A DNA stretch of 64,000 nucleotides from Bacillota bacterium (GCA_023395555.1 JAEWYQ010000041.1:1-64000), one strand, 5' to 3'. Shown: positions 25,102 to 34,489, numbered from the stretch's first letter. A program made the numbers and translations. The notes: a model not told the origin generated them from the sequence alone.

Positions 25102-27207
25102 ATGATATTTCAGCCCGAAACATTGGATTATGAATTAAGCCCTTACACGGGACTTACCAGGGAAAGCTGGCTTGAGGCAGCGGAGTACCTTTTAACCGGC
25201 ATTTTTCGCAATATTAAATCAATTCACGATCCCGTGATTATGCCAAGAAAGGAAACAGAGGTCAGCTATCCTCATAAAAATGTTCCGGAGAAGCAGAGAG
25301 AAACCGAGCGGAGAGCGGAGATTTTCGAGGGGCTGGCCAGATCCTTCTTGCTGGCGGCACCGCTGCTTCATAATAAGCCGGACGCGGTCATCTGCAATTA
25401 CAGACTCAGGGATTATTATAAGGAACAGGTGCTGCGGGCGTGTACCAGCGGCGATGCGAATTCTGTCGGGAGCTATGAGGAGCAGATAGAGCTATCGGGA
25501 AGCCGGGACCCCTTCAGGCCCTTTCAGCAGACGGTGGAAACCTGCGCCCTGGTACTGTGCCTGTGGAGCTGTAAGGCGGAGATCTGGGACATCTATACGA
25601 AGGAGGAAAAGGATACCATCGCCGCTTTTCTGACCGGCTATGCCCATGCCAATACGGTTCCCCAGAACTGGCGCCTGTTCAACATGCTGGATATGGCCTT
25701 CTTATACCGGGAGGGGTATCCCATCGACGAGGATATTATGAGGGATCATGCCCAGGCAATTCTGAATTACTATGCAGGCGACGGATGGTACCGGGACGGG
25801 CATTCCTTTGATTATTACTCCTGCTGGGCTTTTCATGTGTATGCACCCATCTGGAACCTGTGGTACGGCTATGAAAAGGAGCCTTATCTGGCACAGAGAT
25901 TTGAAGAGAATTCCAATCAGTTGATGGAGACCTACGGAGACTTCTTTGACCGGGATGGGTTTACCAATATGTGGGGACGCAGTAATATTTATAGAAATGC
26001 GGCCACCTGCGCTTTTGACGCAAATATGATGCTCAGGAATTCCAAAGCGGATCCAGGACTGGCAAGGCGCATTGCATCGGGCTCGTTGATGCAGTTTTTC
26101 ACCAGAGAGGACTTCCTGCATGAAGGGGTTCCTACCCTGGGCTTCTACGGACAGTTTACTCCGCTGGTGCAAGGGTATTCCTGTGCGGAATCGCCCTTCT
26201 GGCTGGGGAAAGCCTTCCTCTGCCTGCACCTGCCGGCAGAGCATCCCTTCTGGACTGCCAGGGAAAACAACGGCACCTGGCAGCGGCTTGGGGAAACAGA
26301 GGTCAAGGAGACTCTATTGAACGGCCCGGCTCTTTGCTTTACCAACCACGGAGCCAACGGGGAGACGATTCTGCGTACCGGAAAGGTGGTTCGAAACCGC
26401 GGGGATGAGCATGGCATGTGGAATTACTCCAAGCTCTGCTTCAACAGCAAATATCCGTGGGAATCCGCGCCATCAAAGGAAGTGGAAGCACAGCAGTATG
26501 TGCTGAAGGATATCACCTCCGGAGAATGCGCCAAGGCCAATGTTACCTTCTGGCATGGAAGGAAAGAAGGGATTCTATACCGGAGACAGTTTTTTGATTA
26601 CGACATCTCCAAGGAGAGCACTTGGATACAGGCCGTGAATCTTGCGGATTTTCCGGTACCTTACGGAATCCTCCGGGTGGACAAGCTGCGCCTGCACCGC
26701 AGACCCATCTCCCTGACGCTGGGGGCCTACGGTTTTCCGGATAACGGGACAGAGGCGGTACGGCGGGAGAACACCTTCTTAAAACGAGGCAGCGAGCTTA
26801 TGGCTCCCTGCAATGAATTGCAGTGCAAGGCAAGAGCCATAATCTTAAAGGGGCATGATTATACCGGCAGGGAGAAGCAGCTTGCCATGACGCTGTATGA
26901 CGGCTGGGATGAGATTGACCTCCTGCACAGCGAAGGAACCAATCCGGATTCCGCCAAATCCATTGTGGTCTATGGAAGCCTTGTCAGAAGGAAGCAGTAT
27001 GGATATGAGCCTTATGTAATGATCTCCCAGGTAATTACGAAGGAGAGCCTGGAGGACTTTACGGAGGAAGAACTCTTCCCCATCGCTTCGGTGGAATATA
27101 CGGACCGGGAAGGCTGCGGAGGCTATGGACCGGTAACTCTTTTGCTGAAGAATGGAAGCAGGAGAGTAATTGAATTTGAAGGGATGGAAGGGAATTTGCA
27201 GCTGTAA
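25102..27207 (+). CDS. DUF2264-domain protein, probable glycan-active enzyme
   Basis: 701 residues, cytoplasmic (no signal peptide). The N-terminal 400 residues match the DUF2264 family, predicted (alpha/alpha) barrel (RDPFRPFQQTVETCALVLCLW, PQNWRLFNMLD, DGWYRDGHSFDYYSCWAFHVY, FTNMWGRSNIYR). The C-terminal part is beta-rich, as in polysaccharide lyases and unsaturated-glycan hydrolases. Family members sit in gut polysaccharide loci and some may act on uronic acids; I cannot name the substrate from sequence. It lies 76 nt upstream of the GH51 gene on the same strand, suggesting joint use on arabinose- or uronate-decorated plant glycans. Confidence 0.75.
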   Translation: MIFQPETLDYELSPYTGLTRESWLEAAEYLLTGIFRNIKSIHDPVIMPRKETEVSYPHKNVPEKQRETERRAEIFEGLARSFLLAAPLLHNKPDAVICNYRLRDYYKEQVLRACTSGDANSVGSYEEQIELSGSRDPFRPFQQTVETCALVLCLWSCKAEIWDIYTKEEKDTIAAFLTGYAHANTVPQNWRLFNMLDMAFLYREGYPIDEDIMRDHAQAILNYYAGDGWYRDGHSFDYYSCWAFHVYAPIWNLWYGYEKEPYLAQRFEENSNQLMETYGDFFDRDGFTNMWGRSNIYRNAATCAFDANMMLRNSKADPGLARRIASGSLMQFFTREDFLHEGVPTLGFYGQFTPLVQGYSCAESPFWLGKAFLCLHLPAEHPFWTARENNGTWQRLGETEVKETLLNGPALCFTNHGANGETILRTGKVVRNRGDEHGMWNYSKLCFNSKYPWESAPSKEVEAQQYVLKDITSGECAKANVTFWHGRKEGILYRRQFFDYDISKESTWIQAVNLADFPVPYGILRVDKLRLHRRPISLTLGAYGFPDNGTEAVRRENTFLKRGSELMAPCNELQCKARAIILKGHDYTGREKQLAMTLYDGWDEIDLLHSEGTNPDSAKSIVVYGSLVRRKQYGYEPYVMISQVITKESLEDFTEEELFPIASVEYTDREGCGGYGPVTLLLKNGSRRVIEFEGMEGNLQL

Positions 27208-27283
27208 TTTACTATATCCAGCATAGGGCGGAAAATCTGCCGCCTGCTGTTATACTGCCCTTTGGCAGAGAAATGGAGTAATT

Positions 27284-29620
27284 ATGAAGATTAAAGTGGA
27301 TGCCGGTAAGCAGGGGGAGAGCCTGGGCGATCTGTTCGGTATCTTCTTCGAGGATCTGAATCATGCGGCGGACGGAGGTTTATACGCAGAGCTGGTTCAA
27401 AACAGATCCTTTGAGTTTGCCGAGGTGGATAACCTCAATTATCATGGGCTGACGGCCTGGGAGAAGATAGAGAAGGACGGAGAGGCCAGGCTGGTTCTGG
27501 AGACGGGGAATCCGGTGAGCAATAAGAATCCTCATTATCTGGCGGTGGATGTTCTGGTTCCCGGAAGGGATGTGGGAGTGCAGAATCTGGGCTTTAGCAC
27601 AGGAATACCGCTCCTTCAGGGGAACAGCTATTATTTTACCTGCTATGCCAAGAGAGAGCAGGATATGGATCAGCCGGTTGTTATCTCCCTCCGAAGTGCG
27701 GACGGAGAGGTTTATGTAAAGCAGGAGATCTTTCCGGATCGGGAGTGGAAGAAATATGAGCTGGAAATTACTGCGCCCTGTACGGATCACAGCGGGCGGC
27801 TGGCACTTACGGTTCAGGGCAGGGGAAAGGTGTATTTTGATTTTGTATCGCTGTTCCCGAAGGATACCTTTAAAGGCAGGCGCAATGGCATGAGAAGGGA
27901 TATTGCGGAAAAGCTGGCCCAGCTTAAGCCGAAGTTCATGCGCTTCCCCGGAGGGTGCCTGGTGCATGACGGTTCGCTGGATTCAGAGGTGAGGGATTCC
28001 CAGTACCGCTGGAAGAACACCATCGGCCCTCTGGAGGACAGGCCCGCAAGAAGAAATAATTGGGGTTATAATCAGACTCTTGGACTTGGGTTTTATGAAT
28101 ATTTTCAATTCTGTGAAGATATCGGGGCAAAGCCGGTTCCGGTACTGCCTGCAGGCTATGATCCCCATCACCACAGGGCCGCGCCCCTGGATGAGCTTCA
28201 GCCCTGGATTGAGGATGCTCTGGATCTGATTGAGTTTGCCAATGGGGACAGCTCCACCCCCTGGGGCAGGAAACGGATGGAGATGGGGCATGGGGCAGCT
28301 TTTGGACTGGAGTATATAGGGATTGGCAATGAAGAGGTGGGAGAAGCCTTCTTTGAACGGTATGCCATCATCCATAAAGCGGTGAAAGAGAGATACCCGG
28401 AGATTAAGATCATCAATACCAGCGGGCCCTTTGCTGCCGGAGGGGAATATGACAGGGGCTGGAAGTCCTCCAGGGAGAATGGTTCGGATCTGGTGGACGA
28501 GCACTATTATTGCGCGCCGGAATGGTTTCTGGCGAATCATCACCGGTATGACAGCTTTCTCAAGACTGATCCGAAGGTGTTCCTTGGAGAATATGCTTCC
28601 TGGGGCAATACTTATTATAATGCTTTGGTGGAAGCCTCCTATATGATCGGGCTGGAAAGGAATGCAGAAGCCGTGGCTCTGGCTTGCTATGCTCCGATGC
28701 TGTGCCATGCGGATTATGTCAATTGGAGGCCGGATCTGATCTGGTTTAATAACCATCAGGTATATGGGACGGCCAATTATTATGTACAGAAGCTGTTCAT
28801 GCACCACCAGGGTGACCGGCTGCTGGAGATCCGCGGGGAGGATATGCCGGAGAATATTATGGCAGACAGGGAACCGGACAGGATAAGCGGAGACATCGTC
28901 CTGGCAGCGAACCAGTCTCATGTGGAGTACAGTGATATTCAGATCATCAATGAGGATACCGGCGAGATACAAAGCTTTGATGCCTGCTGTCTGAAGGAGA
29001 GCCAGACCCAGGCTCTGACCGGTATGAGCGGCGTGAATTACACGATTAAGCTGAAAGCCAGAGAAAAGGAAGGATATAAGGGATTCCGCATTTATTTCGG
29101 CTTAAAGGATGACAGGAATAAATATACCTGGGAGCTGGGAGGATGGCAGAATCAGGATAGTATAATCACAGAGGATATCAATGGGAGGAATTCCTGTCTC
29201 AGCCAATATCTGCTCTCGGTGGAACGGGAGAGGGAATACCTTCTTGAATTAAAGATACAGGGACGCTGGATTCAGGCCTTTGTAGACGGAGTTGCCAGTC
29301 ACCGGATTGAGAGCAAGCCGGTTGTCCTTGAGCCTATATACTATTCCGCCAGCATGGAGGAAGCGGGAGATATTATCATTAAAGCGGTCAATGTTTCAGA
29401 CAGAGACCGGAAAGCCGAGATAGAAATCGTCAATGCCAGTCCGGCAAGGGGCTCCGTCTGGTGCCTGGAAGGCCATGAGCTGGATGCCGTCAATGATTTT
29501 GACCGTCCTGAGGCGGTTCTCCCCAGGGAGAAGGAGCTGTCCTTGAAGGGTGAGAAATCCTTTGAATATGAATTTGCAAAGCATTCGGTAACGATTTTCA
29601 GGATATCCAACCGGGAATAA
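27284..29620 (+). CDS. abfA: GH51 alpha-L-arabinofuranosidase
   Basis: 778 residues without signal peptide, so it acts inside the cell on imported arabino-oligosaccharides. Domain order: an N-terminal beta-sandwich (about 1-200), a TIM barrel starting near MRFPGGCLVHDG, and a C-terminal beta-sandwich. Within the latter lies a laminin-G/concanavalin-like insert (about 565-680). The acid/base is E350 in IGIGNEEVGEAF and the nucleophile is E436 in FLGEYASWGN, both as in GH51. It is longer than minimal AbfA (about 500 residues) because of the extra sandwich domains. A terminator follows the gene. Confidence 0.9.
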   Translation: MKIKVDAGKQGESLGDLFGIFFEDLNHAADGGLYAELVQNRSFEFAEVDNLNYHGLTAWEKIEKDGEARLVLETGNPVSNKNPHYLAVDVLVPGRDVGVQNLGFSTGIPLLQGNSYYFTCYAKREQDMDQPVVISLRSADGEVYVKQEIFPDREWKKYELEITAPCTDHSGRLALTVQGRGKVYFDFVSLFPKDTFKGRRNGMRRDIAEKLAQLKPKFMRFPGGCLVHDGSLDSEVRDSQYRWKNTIGPLEDRPARRNNWGYNQTLGLGFYEYFQFCEDIGAKPVPVLPAGYDPHHHRAAPLDELQPWIEDALDLIEFANGDSSTPWGRKRMEMGHGAAFGLEYIGIGNEEVGEAFFERYAIIHKAVKERYPEIKIINTSGPFAAGGEYDRGWKSSRENGSDLVDEHYYCAPEWFLANHHRYDSFLKTDPKVFLGEYASWGNTYYNALVEASYMIGLERNAEAVALACYAPMLCHADYVNWRPDLIWFNNHQVYGTANYYVQKLFMHHQGDRLLEIRGEDMPENIMADREPDRISGDIVLAANQSHVEYSDIQIINEDTGEIQSFDACCLKESQTQALTGMSGVNYTIKLKAREKEGYKGFRIYFGLKDDRNKYTWELGGWQNQDSIITEDINGRNSCLSQYLLSVEREREYLLELKIQGRWIQAFVDGVASHRIESKPVVLEPIYYSASMEEAGDIIIKAVNVSDRDRKAEIEIVNASPARGSVWCLEGHELDAVNDFDRPEAVLPREKELSLKGEKSFEYEFAKHSVTIFRISNRE

Positions 29621-29723
29621 TGCCGAAGATGCGGTTTTAATCACGAGATCATAAGGAAGCGGAAAAGGTGCTGTCCCAGGGGTGGCCAGCCTGTGATATG
29701 AAAGCCGGAACAGGGTTTCCGAC

Positions 29724-29763
29724 AAAAAGCATCATGCCAGATATGGGGGCATGGTGCTTTTTT
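29724..29763 (+). terminator. Terminator after arabinofuranosidase gene
   Basis: Stem of AAAAAGCATCATGCC against GGCATGGTGCTTTTT with one G-T pair, a 9-nt loop and a following T run: a typical intrinsic terminator about 100 nt after the stop. Confidence 0.8.
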
Positions 29764-29804
29764 GCAGGGCAGTCAAATAAAGTAATTAAAAAGATAAAAA
29801 TATC

Positions 29805-29835
29805 TTGTATGTGACGCAGCGTCATATATTATAAT
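29805..29835 (+). promoter_or_regulatory. MerR-type promoter with dyad in a 19-bp spacer
   Basis: TTGTAT (29805-29810) and TATAAT (29830-29835) are separated by 19 bp. Inside the spacer lies the perfect palindrome TGACGCAGCGTCA (29812-29824), extended by further matching bases on each side. Over-long 19-20 bp spacers with a central dyad are the hallmark of promoters activated by MerR-family proteins through DNA twisting. A MerR gene follows directly, so autoregulation is inferred. Confidence 0.8.
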
Positions 29836-29897
29836 GTTGACAGGAGTTATACAGTTGTAGGAAACAGAACGGATCAACGAAGGGGGGGAGCGGATCC

Positions 29898-29969
29898 ATG
29901 CCGGCATCTACAAGGCAGTTTTGTGCGGGATCAAGGCGGTTTTATGCGGTAAAAAGGGCATGGACATAA
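29898..29969 (+). CDS. 23-residue leader peptide coupled to the MerR gene
   Basis: An ATG with a very strong upstream AAGGGGGGGAG site opens a 23-codon frame (begins MPASTRQFC, ends VKRAWT). Its TAA stop lies two bases before the ATG at 29972 that begins the recognisable MerR sequence. The MerR start itself has only a weak ribosome site. The layout fits translational coupling or a regulatory leader ORF. The peptide is basic and not hydrophobic, and matches nothing I know. Confidence 0.5.
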   Translation: MPASTRQFCAGSRRFYAVKRAWT

Positions 29970-29971
29970 CG

Positions 29972-30772
29972 ATGGGAAAATATAAAGCGATACCGGAAGG
30001 ATATATGACGGTTGGCGAGGTTGCAAAGAAAATGGGGGTCAGCGTCCGCACCCTGCAGTATTATGACAAAGAAGATCTGCTTTCCCCTTCGTCAGAGAGC
30101 GAAGGCGGCCGCAGGCTTTATACAGACAAGGATGTGATTAAACTCCATCAAATTCTGTCGCTGAAGCATCTGGGGTTTTCACTGGAGGACATAAAGAACC
30201 GTCTGATCTCGCTGGATACTCCTGCGGATGTTGCGGAAGCGCTTACGGAGCAGGCCGCCGCCATGCGGGAAAAGATAGAGGCCCTGTCAGAATCCCTGAA
30301 GGAGATAGAAGCATTGCAAGGGGAAGTGCTGCAGATGCAGGTGGTGGATTTCAAGAAATACGCGGATATTATCGTCAATCTGCAAATGAAAAATAAGTTC
30401 TACTGGCTCATCAAGCATCTCGATGATAAGACTCTGGATCATTTCAGGAGCCGTTTCGATAAAGACAGCGCCATGGTAATCATGGACACTTTTATGCATC
30501 TTCTCGAGGAGGCCATGAGGCTTCAGGAGGAAGGGGTGCTGCCTGAAAGTGAGAAGGGGCAGAGCTTTGCCAGAGAGTTTTGGGAGATGATTATGGAATT
30601 TACGGGAGGAGATATGAATATACTGTCCCAGCTCATACAGATGGAAAGTTCCGGAGGCATGAACGATGAATGGAAACAAAAGCAAGTCATGGCCAACGCT
30701 TTTATTGAGCCGGCTTTAGGAGCCTATTTCATGACATTGGATTATAATCCGCTGGGGGAGGGAGCAAAATGA
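29972..30772 (+). CDS. MerR-family regulator of the adjacent ABC transporter
   Basis: About 266 residues. The N-terminal winged helix-turn-helix (TVGEVAKKMGVSVRTLQYYDKEDLL ... GGRRLYTDKDVIKLHQI) is followed by a coiled-coil dimer helix and a helical C-terminal region of about 140 residues that probably senses a drug-like ligand. The ATG at 29972 is chosen because the family begins just before YMTVGEVA; upstream in-frame TTG and ATG codons lack good sites. The stop overlaps the next start (ATGA). It likely activates its own operon from the dyad promoter upstream. Confidence 0.85.
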   Translation: MGKYKAIPEGYMTVGEVAKKMGVSVRTLQYYDKEDLLSPSSESEGGRRLYTDKDVIKLHQILSLKHLGFSLEDIKNRLISLDTPADVAEALTEQAAAMREKIEALSESLKEIEALQGEVLQMQVVDFKKYADIIVNLQMKNKFYWLIKHLDDKTLDHFRSRFDKDSAMVIMDTFMHLLEEAMRLQEEGVLPESEKGQSFAREFWEMIMEFTGGDMNILSQLIQMESSGGMNDEWKQKQVMANAFIEPALGAYFMTLDYNPLGEGAK

Positions 30773-31584
30773 GTTACGCGATACAGATTGACGGACTGAA
30801 GAAAAGCTATGGAGATCATGCTGTGTTGAAAGGCTTGAGCTTCCATGTCAGGCAGGGGGAAATCTTTGCCTTGCTGGGTGTGAACGGCGCAGGCAAGACC
30901 ACGGCCCTGGAATGCATCGAGGGCTTACGAAAGTATGAGGGCGGCAGCATCGAGGTGAATGGCAGGATGGGAATCCAGCTGCAATCCTCATCCCTCCCGG
31001 CTCATATTAAGCCCATGGAAGCGGTGCGGTTATTTGCAAAATGGAATAAAACCAAAATAGATCATTCCATGCTTACCGCTCTTGGGATTGACCAGCTGGC
31101 CAAAAAAATATACATGGATATGTCCACGGGGCAAAAGCGGCGTTTGCACCTTGCCCTCGCTTTAATCAGCAACCCGGACATTGTATTTCTTGACGAGCCG
31201 ACGGCCGGGCTGGATGTGGAGGGCAGAATGTCGCTCCATGAACAGATCCGGGAATTGAAAGCCCAGGGAAAGACAATTGTTTTAGCCAGTCACGATATGG
31301 CGGAGGTGGAAAGCCTGTGTGACCGCATTGCGATTTTGAATGAGGGAAGGATCGTCTTCTTGGGCACGGTTGCGGAGCTCACCTCAAAAATAAGCAAACG
31401 ATATATCATTCACATCAAGACCGGGCAGGGGGATGAGACATTTGAAGCCGAAGACATTGGGGATACCATGCTGACAGTGCTGGAAGAGTTCAAGCAGCGG
31501 GGAATTGCCGTACAGGATATTAAAATAGACAGGGGAACGCTGGAGCAGCATTTTATCGAGATGGCGAGGGGGAATGGCGAATGA
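30769..31584 (+). CDS. ABC transporter ATP-binding protein (drug-resistance type)
   Basis: 271 residues. Walker A GVNGAGKTT, signature MSTGQKRR, Walker B VFLDEPTAG and the H-loop SHDMAEVE are all intact. The C-terminal extension is that of DrrA/CcmA-like exporters. It overlaps the MerR gene by 4 nt and the permease by 4 nt, so the three form a tightly coupled operon. Signature Q in STGQKRR marks the drug-exporter subfamily. Confidence 0.9.
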   Translation: MSYAIQIDGLKKSYGDHAVLKGLSFHVRQGEIFALLGVNGAGKTTALECIEGLRKYEGGSIEVNGRMGIQLQSSSLPAHIKPMEAVRLFAKWNKTKIDHSMLTALGIDQLAKKIYMDMSTGQKRRLHLALALISNPDIVFLDEPTAGLDVEGRMSLHEQIRELKAQGKTIVLASHDMAEVESLCDRIAILNEGRIVFLGTVAELTSKISKRYIIHIKTGQGDETFEAEDIGDTMLTVLEEFKQRGIAVQDIKIDRGTLEQHFIEMARGNGE

Positions 31585-32297
31585 ATGCATTTTGGTACGG
31601 AGCGGTATTACAATGGAAGCTGGATATACGGAGCAAAGCCCTGTTAATCACCTGTTATGTGGTTCCTCTTTTGTTCTTTGCTGTTATGGGGGGGATATTC
31701 ACCTCTGTAAACCCCGAGGCAAAGGCTACGCTGATACAGTCCATGACGGTGCTGGGGGTATCTATGGGCGCGTTCATCGGCCTGCCGCCTTCTCTTACAG
31801 AGATATACGGAAGTGATATAAAGAAAGTGTATAAGGCCAACGGGGTGCCCTTGTATCTTGGTCTGGTTTCTATGTTTTTATCGGCCTTTGTCCATCTGTT
31901 GATTATGTGCGCCATAATATATATGGTTGCTCCCATTGCGTTCGGAGCGGCGTCACCGGCAAATCCGGCGTTGTATTTCGGTTCCCTGGCGGTTCTGATT
32001 GTGGCATCCTTAAGTATCGGGAGTGTTCTGGGGCTGTTGGTGAAAAACCAGGCAAAGCTCACCATGATTTCACAAATAATATTTCTGCCCTCTATGATGC
32101 TGTCGGGAATTATGTTTCCGGTTGATTTACTCCCTGGGTTCTTTAAGGGTGTGGGGAGAATGATTCCAGCGACATGGGGGTATCAAATGATGATGGATGG
32201 CGGCTTTCATTTTGACAGCCTATGTCCTTTGGCAGTTATCTTCTTAGCGGCGGTTGTCCTGTGCAGTTTTTTGTTGAAGAAGCTGCAATCCGAATAG
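31581..32297 (+). CDS. ABC-2 type permease
   Basis: 238 residues with six membrane helices and the ABC-2 signature near the C-terminal half (LPSMMLSGIMFPVDLLPGFF). It pairs with the preceding ATPase as a homodimeric exporter. The 130 nt after the stop, up to the convergent DtxR gene, show only a weak 7-bp inverted repeat. Confidence 0.88.
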   Translation: MNAFWYGAVLQWKLDIRSKALLITCYVVPLLFFAVMGGIFTSVNPEAKATLIQSMTVLGVSMGAFIGLPPSLTEIYGSDIKKVYKANGVPLYLGLVSMFLSAFVHLLIMCAIIYMVAPIAFGAASPANPALYFGSLAVLIVASLSIGSVLGLLVKNQAKLTMISQIIFLPSMMLSGIMFPVDLLPGFFKGVGRMIPATWGYQMMMDGGFHFDSLCPLAVIFLAAVVLCSFLLKKLQSE

Positions 32298-32426
32298 TAG
32301 GCTCTTCGGCGTAAAATCTTGTTTACAAAGAAATTGTAAAAATTGGAGCCTACACTTTCGGAAACTCTTTTTATACATGGTAAATGAGCTGTTTTTATTA
32401 TAGGCTTTGAGCTGGAAAACATTGTG

Positions 32427-32795
32427 TTAATTTTGCATGTTTGCGTGCTTTTTTATGGCGGAAAAGGTCTCATCACTGATGTGATGCTCTATTTTACATG
32501 CATCTTCGGCGGCGGTCTTCTCGTTGACTCCGAGGCGGATTAAAAAATCGGTCAGCAGGGTGTGCCGCTCATATATTTTGCTGGCGATTTTGTGACCCTC
32601 TTCCGTCAAAAAGAGGAGGCCTTCTGCATTTACAGTAATATATCCGGCATTCTTCAAAAGCCCCACAGCACGGCTGACACTGGGCTTGGAATATCCCATA
32701 TATTCGCTGACATCGATGGAACGGACTGCGCCGCTTTTTTTCGACAATATTAAAATGGTTTCAAGATACATTTCCCCGGATTCCTGTAAATGCAT
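32427..32795 (-). CDS. DtxR/MntR-family metal-dependent repressor
   Basis: About 122 residues. It has the winged helix-turn-helix (AVRSIDVSEYMGYSKPSVSRAVGLLKNAGYI) and metal-binding/dimerisation region (LIRLGVNEKTAAEDACKIEHHISDETF) of the short DtxR/MntR/IdeR class without the SH3-like third domain. The metal ligands E-x-x-C-x-x-E-H are present (EDACKIEHH). The ATG at 32795 follows GTGAGG; a GTG 15 nt upstream is the alternative. It is monocistronic. A palindrome of the sort bound by this family lies in front of nrdI, 1.2 kb away. Confidence 0.87.
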   Translation of the reverse strand: MHLQESGEMYLETILILSKKSGAVRSIDVSEYMGYSKPSVSRAVGLLKNAGYITVNAEGLLFLTEEGHKIASKIYERHTLLTDFLIRLGVNEKTAAEDACKIEHHISDETFSAIKKHANMQN

Positions 32796-33060
32796 GAAAA
32801 TACACCTCACTTTAATCGAATTGTAGTGAATCTAATTTGAAAATCTTTTTTGAACCGTCTTTGTTCCGCTTTTCCAGAATATTATTGGAATTTATTTTTT
32901 CCCTCTTCTATCACCGCGGCTGCTTTTACCGACGATCTTGATACTTTTCTATCAATACACATTTATAATACTATATATAAAAATTAAAAACAAGCTACTA
33001 ATACCTTTATTCCTGCCAGTCCAATTCCAGCCATTCCGCTTCAAAATCTCCTCCGGTTTT

Positions 33061-33834
33061 TCAGTTCCATTTTATGAGGTAATCGTCCCTGCCTTGGACA
33101 ATGACATAAATAGAGTCTTTGTCCCGATAGCATTTATCCGTGATTTCCATGGCAGCAAATTCGGGAAAAACAGACCTCAATTTTTCTGTTAAGACGGAAT
33201 CGTCAAGATCAAACGGACATGGCATCAACTCACCTGTTTTCATGTCAAAAGTACTGCCGTAAATACGGTGGTATCGCCCGCCGCCGACATACCAATCCGA
33301 AATATGCATTATGCTGAGCATTTCCTGGTCTGATAATATCACTTTGCTGTAGAGGATATGCTTCAAGGAATATCCAGGTTGCAGAATATAATCATCCTCG
33401 AAACGCTCTCTGTAATTATCAAGGGTTACAAGAAACTCATCCAGTGGGGTGCGGTTCTCCAGAAACTGTGCATTTATTGTTGGTATTTCGCTATCTATAT
33501 TTTCACCGAACCATTCATTGCATGCCTGTTCAAAAAATGTGTTGATTTTTCGGGCAGCGTCCGAATCGCCGGAAACAATCGGCTTATCAAAATAGATATA
33601 CGCCAATGTTCTCCCATCGCTGGTTAAAACCGACTTGTCGACCCGTTCAACGGTAACCTCGTAAAGAGAATCGGAAGCCTGGGCTGGACTGGGATTTTGT
33701 GCGGCGGCAGCGGTCGGGTTAAAATTTGCCATTTCCGGTGCAGCCGGCGTTGGTATTTGAGCCGGGTTGTTTGAGCTGCAGGCGGAAAGCAGCAACAACT
33801 GGAAACATAGGATTAATCGCATGAAACCTTTCAT
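33061..33834 (-). CDS. Lipoprotein with RsiV-like DUF3298 domain
   Basis: 257 residues. The signal peptide ends in a lipobox (LLLSACSS), then an Ala/Pro/Asn-rich spacer, then a DUF4163/DUF3298 domain pair (EVTVERVDKSVLTSDGRTLAYIYFDKPIV ... MKTGELMPCPFDLDDSVLTEKLRSVF) as in RsiV and PdaC. RsiV-type domains bind lysozyme and control SigV, but this protein is a lipoprotein with no cytoplasmic anti-sigma segment and no sigma factor nearby. A lysozyme- or peptidoglycan-binding role is inferred. Confidence 0.75.
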   Translation of the reverse strand: MKGFMRLILCFQLLLLSACSSNNPAQIPTPAAPEMANFNPTAAAAQNPSPAQASDSLYEVTVERVDKSVLTSDGRTLAYIYFDKPIVSGDSDAARKINTFFEQACNEWFGENIDSEIPTINAQFLENRTPLDEFLVTLDNYRERFEDDYILQPGYSLKHILYSKVILSDQEMLSIMHISDWYVGGGRYHRIYGSTFDMKTGELMPCPFDLDDSVLTEKLRSVFPEFAAMEITDKCYRDKDSIYVIVQGRDDYLIKWN

Positions 33835-33995
33835 GGTATGGCCTCACTCTTTCATTTACAGGATATAAATAATCTTCATTATCTCGCAGGATCTATTCGT
33901 ATTACAATTATAGTCCGTGCAATGTAAAAGCACAAGTTTTGTATCGCCCCTCCAACCATTTTATTTTCAAATTTTATTTTCTACGCATTTATTGC

Positions 33996-34046
33996 TTGCA
34001 TTTCACTTGCGTTTTATATATAATATAGTAGTTAGCAAATGCTAAC
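33996..34046 (+). promoter_or_regulatory. Promoter and palindromic operator of nrdI-DUF3793
   Basis: TTGCAT (33996-34001), 17 bp, then TATAAT (34019-34024). From the expected start point onward lies the palindrome GTTAGCA-AA-TGCTAAC (34031-34046). Its GTTAGC/GCTAAC half-sites resemble DtxR/IdeR boxes, and its position over the start site fits repression. A DtxR-type gene is encoded nearby. Confidence 0.72.
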
Positions 34047-34093
34047 CAATCTAATCTAAAACTATTTTTCAAGAGATATATGAGGGAGTTCAT

Positions 34094-34489
34094 ATGATAA
34101 TTGTTTATGACAGTTTAACCGGTTTAGGAAAGGAATTCGCCGAGGCCTTGGGATATCCGGTGCAGCCGGTTGGGCAGGGTGTGAATGAGCCTTGCATTCT
34201 TGTTACCCGCAATGTCGGTCTGGGTAAAATCCCGGAGACCACCATCCGTTTTTTAGACCGGCACAGAGCCTATGTACTTGGTGTGGTGGTAAACGGAAGT
34301 AAAAAATTCGGCCCCTTCTACTGTAAAGCGGCAGACAAGATCAATAACCTTTATGAGATACCTGTTATAAGAAAGATCAGCGGATCAGGAAGCCAGGAGG
34401 ATATCGAGTATGTGAGATGTTCTCTGAAGACATTTCAGCTTCCCGATGACAGGAGGAAGAGCGAATATGTTGGAACGGCACTTAATTGA
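34094..34489 (+). CDS. nrdI: NrdI-like flavodoxin
   Basis: 131 residues. FMN-binding features of NrdI are present: the start (IVYDSLTGLGKEFAEAL), the central VTRNVGLGKIPETTIRFLD, and NGSKKFGPFYCKAADKI. NrdI supplies oxidant to build the Mn-tyrosyl radical in class Ib ribonucleotide reductase, but no nrdE/nrdF is near, so it may serve another iron-linked redox task. The product overlaps the next gene by 23 nt. Expression is probably metal-controlled through the palindrome upstream. A decayed second copy lies at 46.3 kb. Confidence 0.78.
   Translation: MIIVYDSLTGLGKEFAEALGYPVQPVGQGVNEPCILVTRNVGLGKIPETTIRFLDRHRAYVLGVVVNGSKKFGPFYCKAADKINNLYEIPVIRKISGSGSQEDIEYVRCSLKTFQLPDDRRKSEYVGTALN

Noticed and set aside
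27983..28972. 329-codon minus-strand frame within the GH51 gene
   Set aside because: Antisense shadow of a gene with intact catalytic motifs; no start signal or recognisable domain.
32289..32355. TAGGCTC/GAGCCTA pair as a terminator between convergent genes
   Set aside because: Loop of about 45 nt and no T run; too weak.
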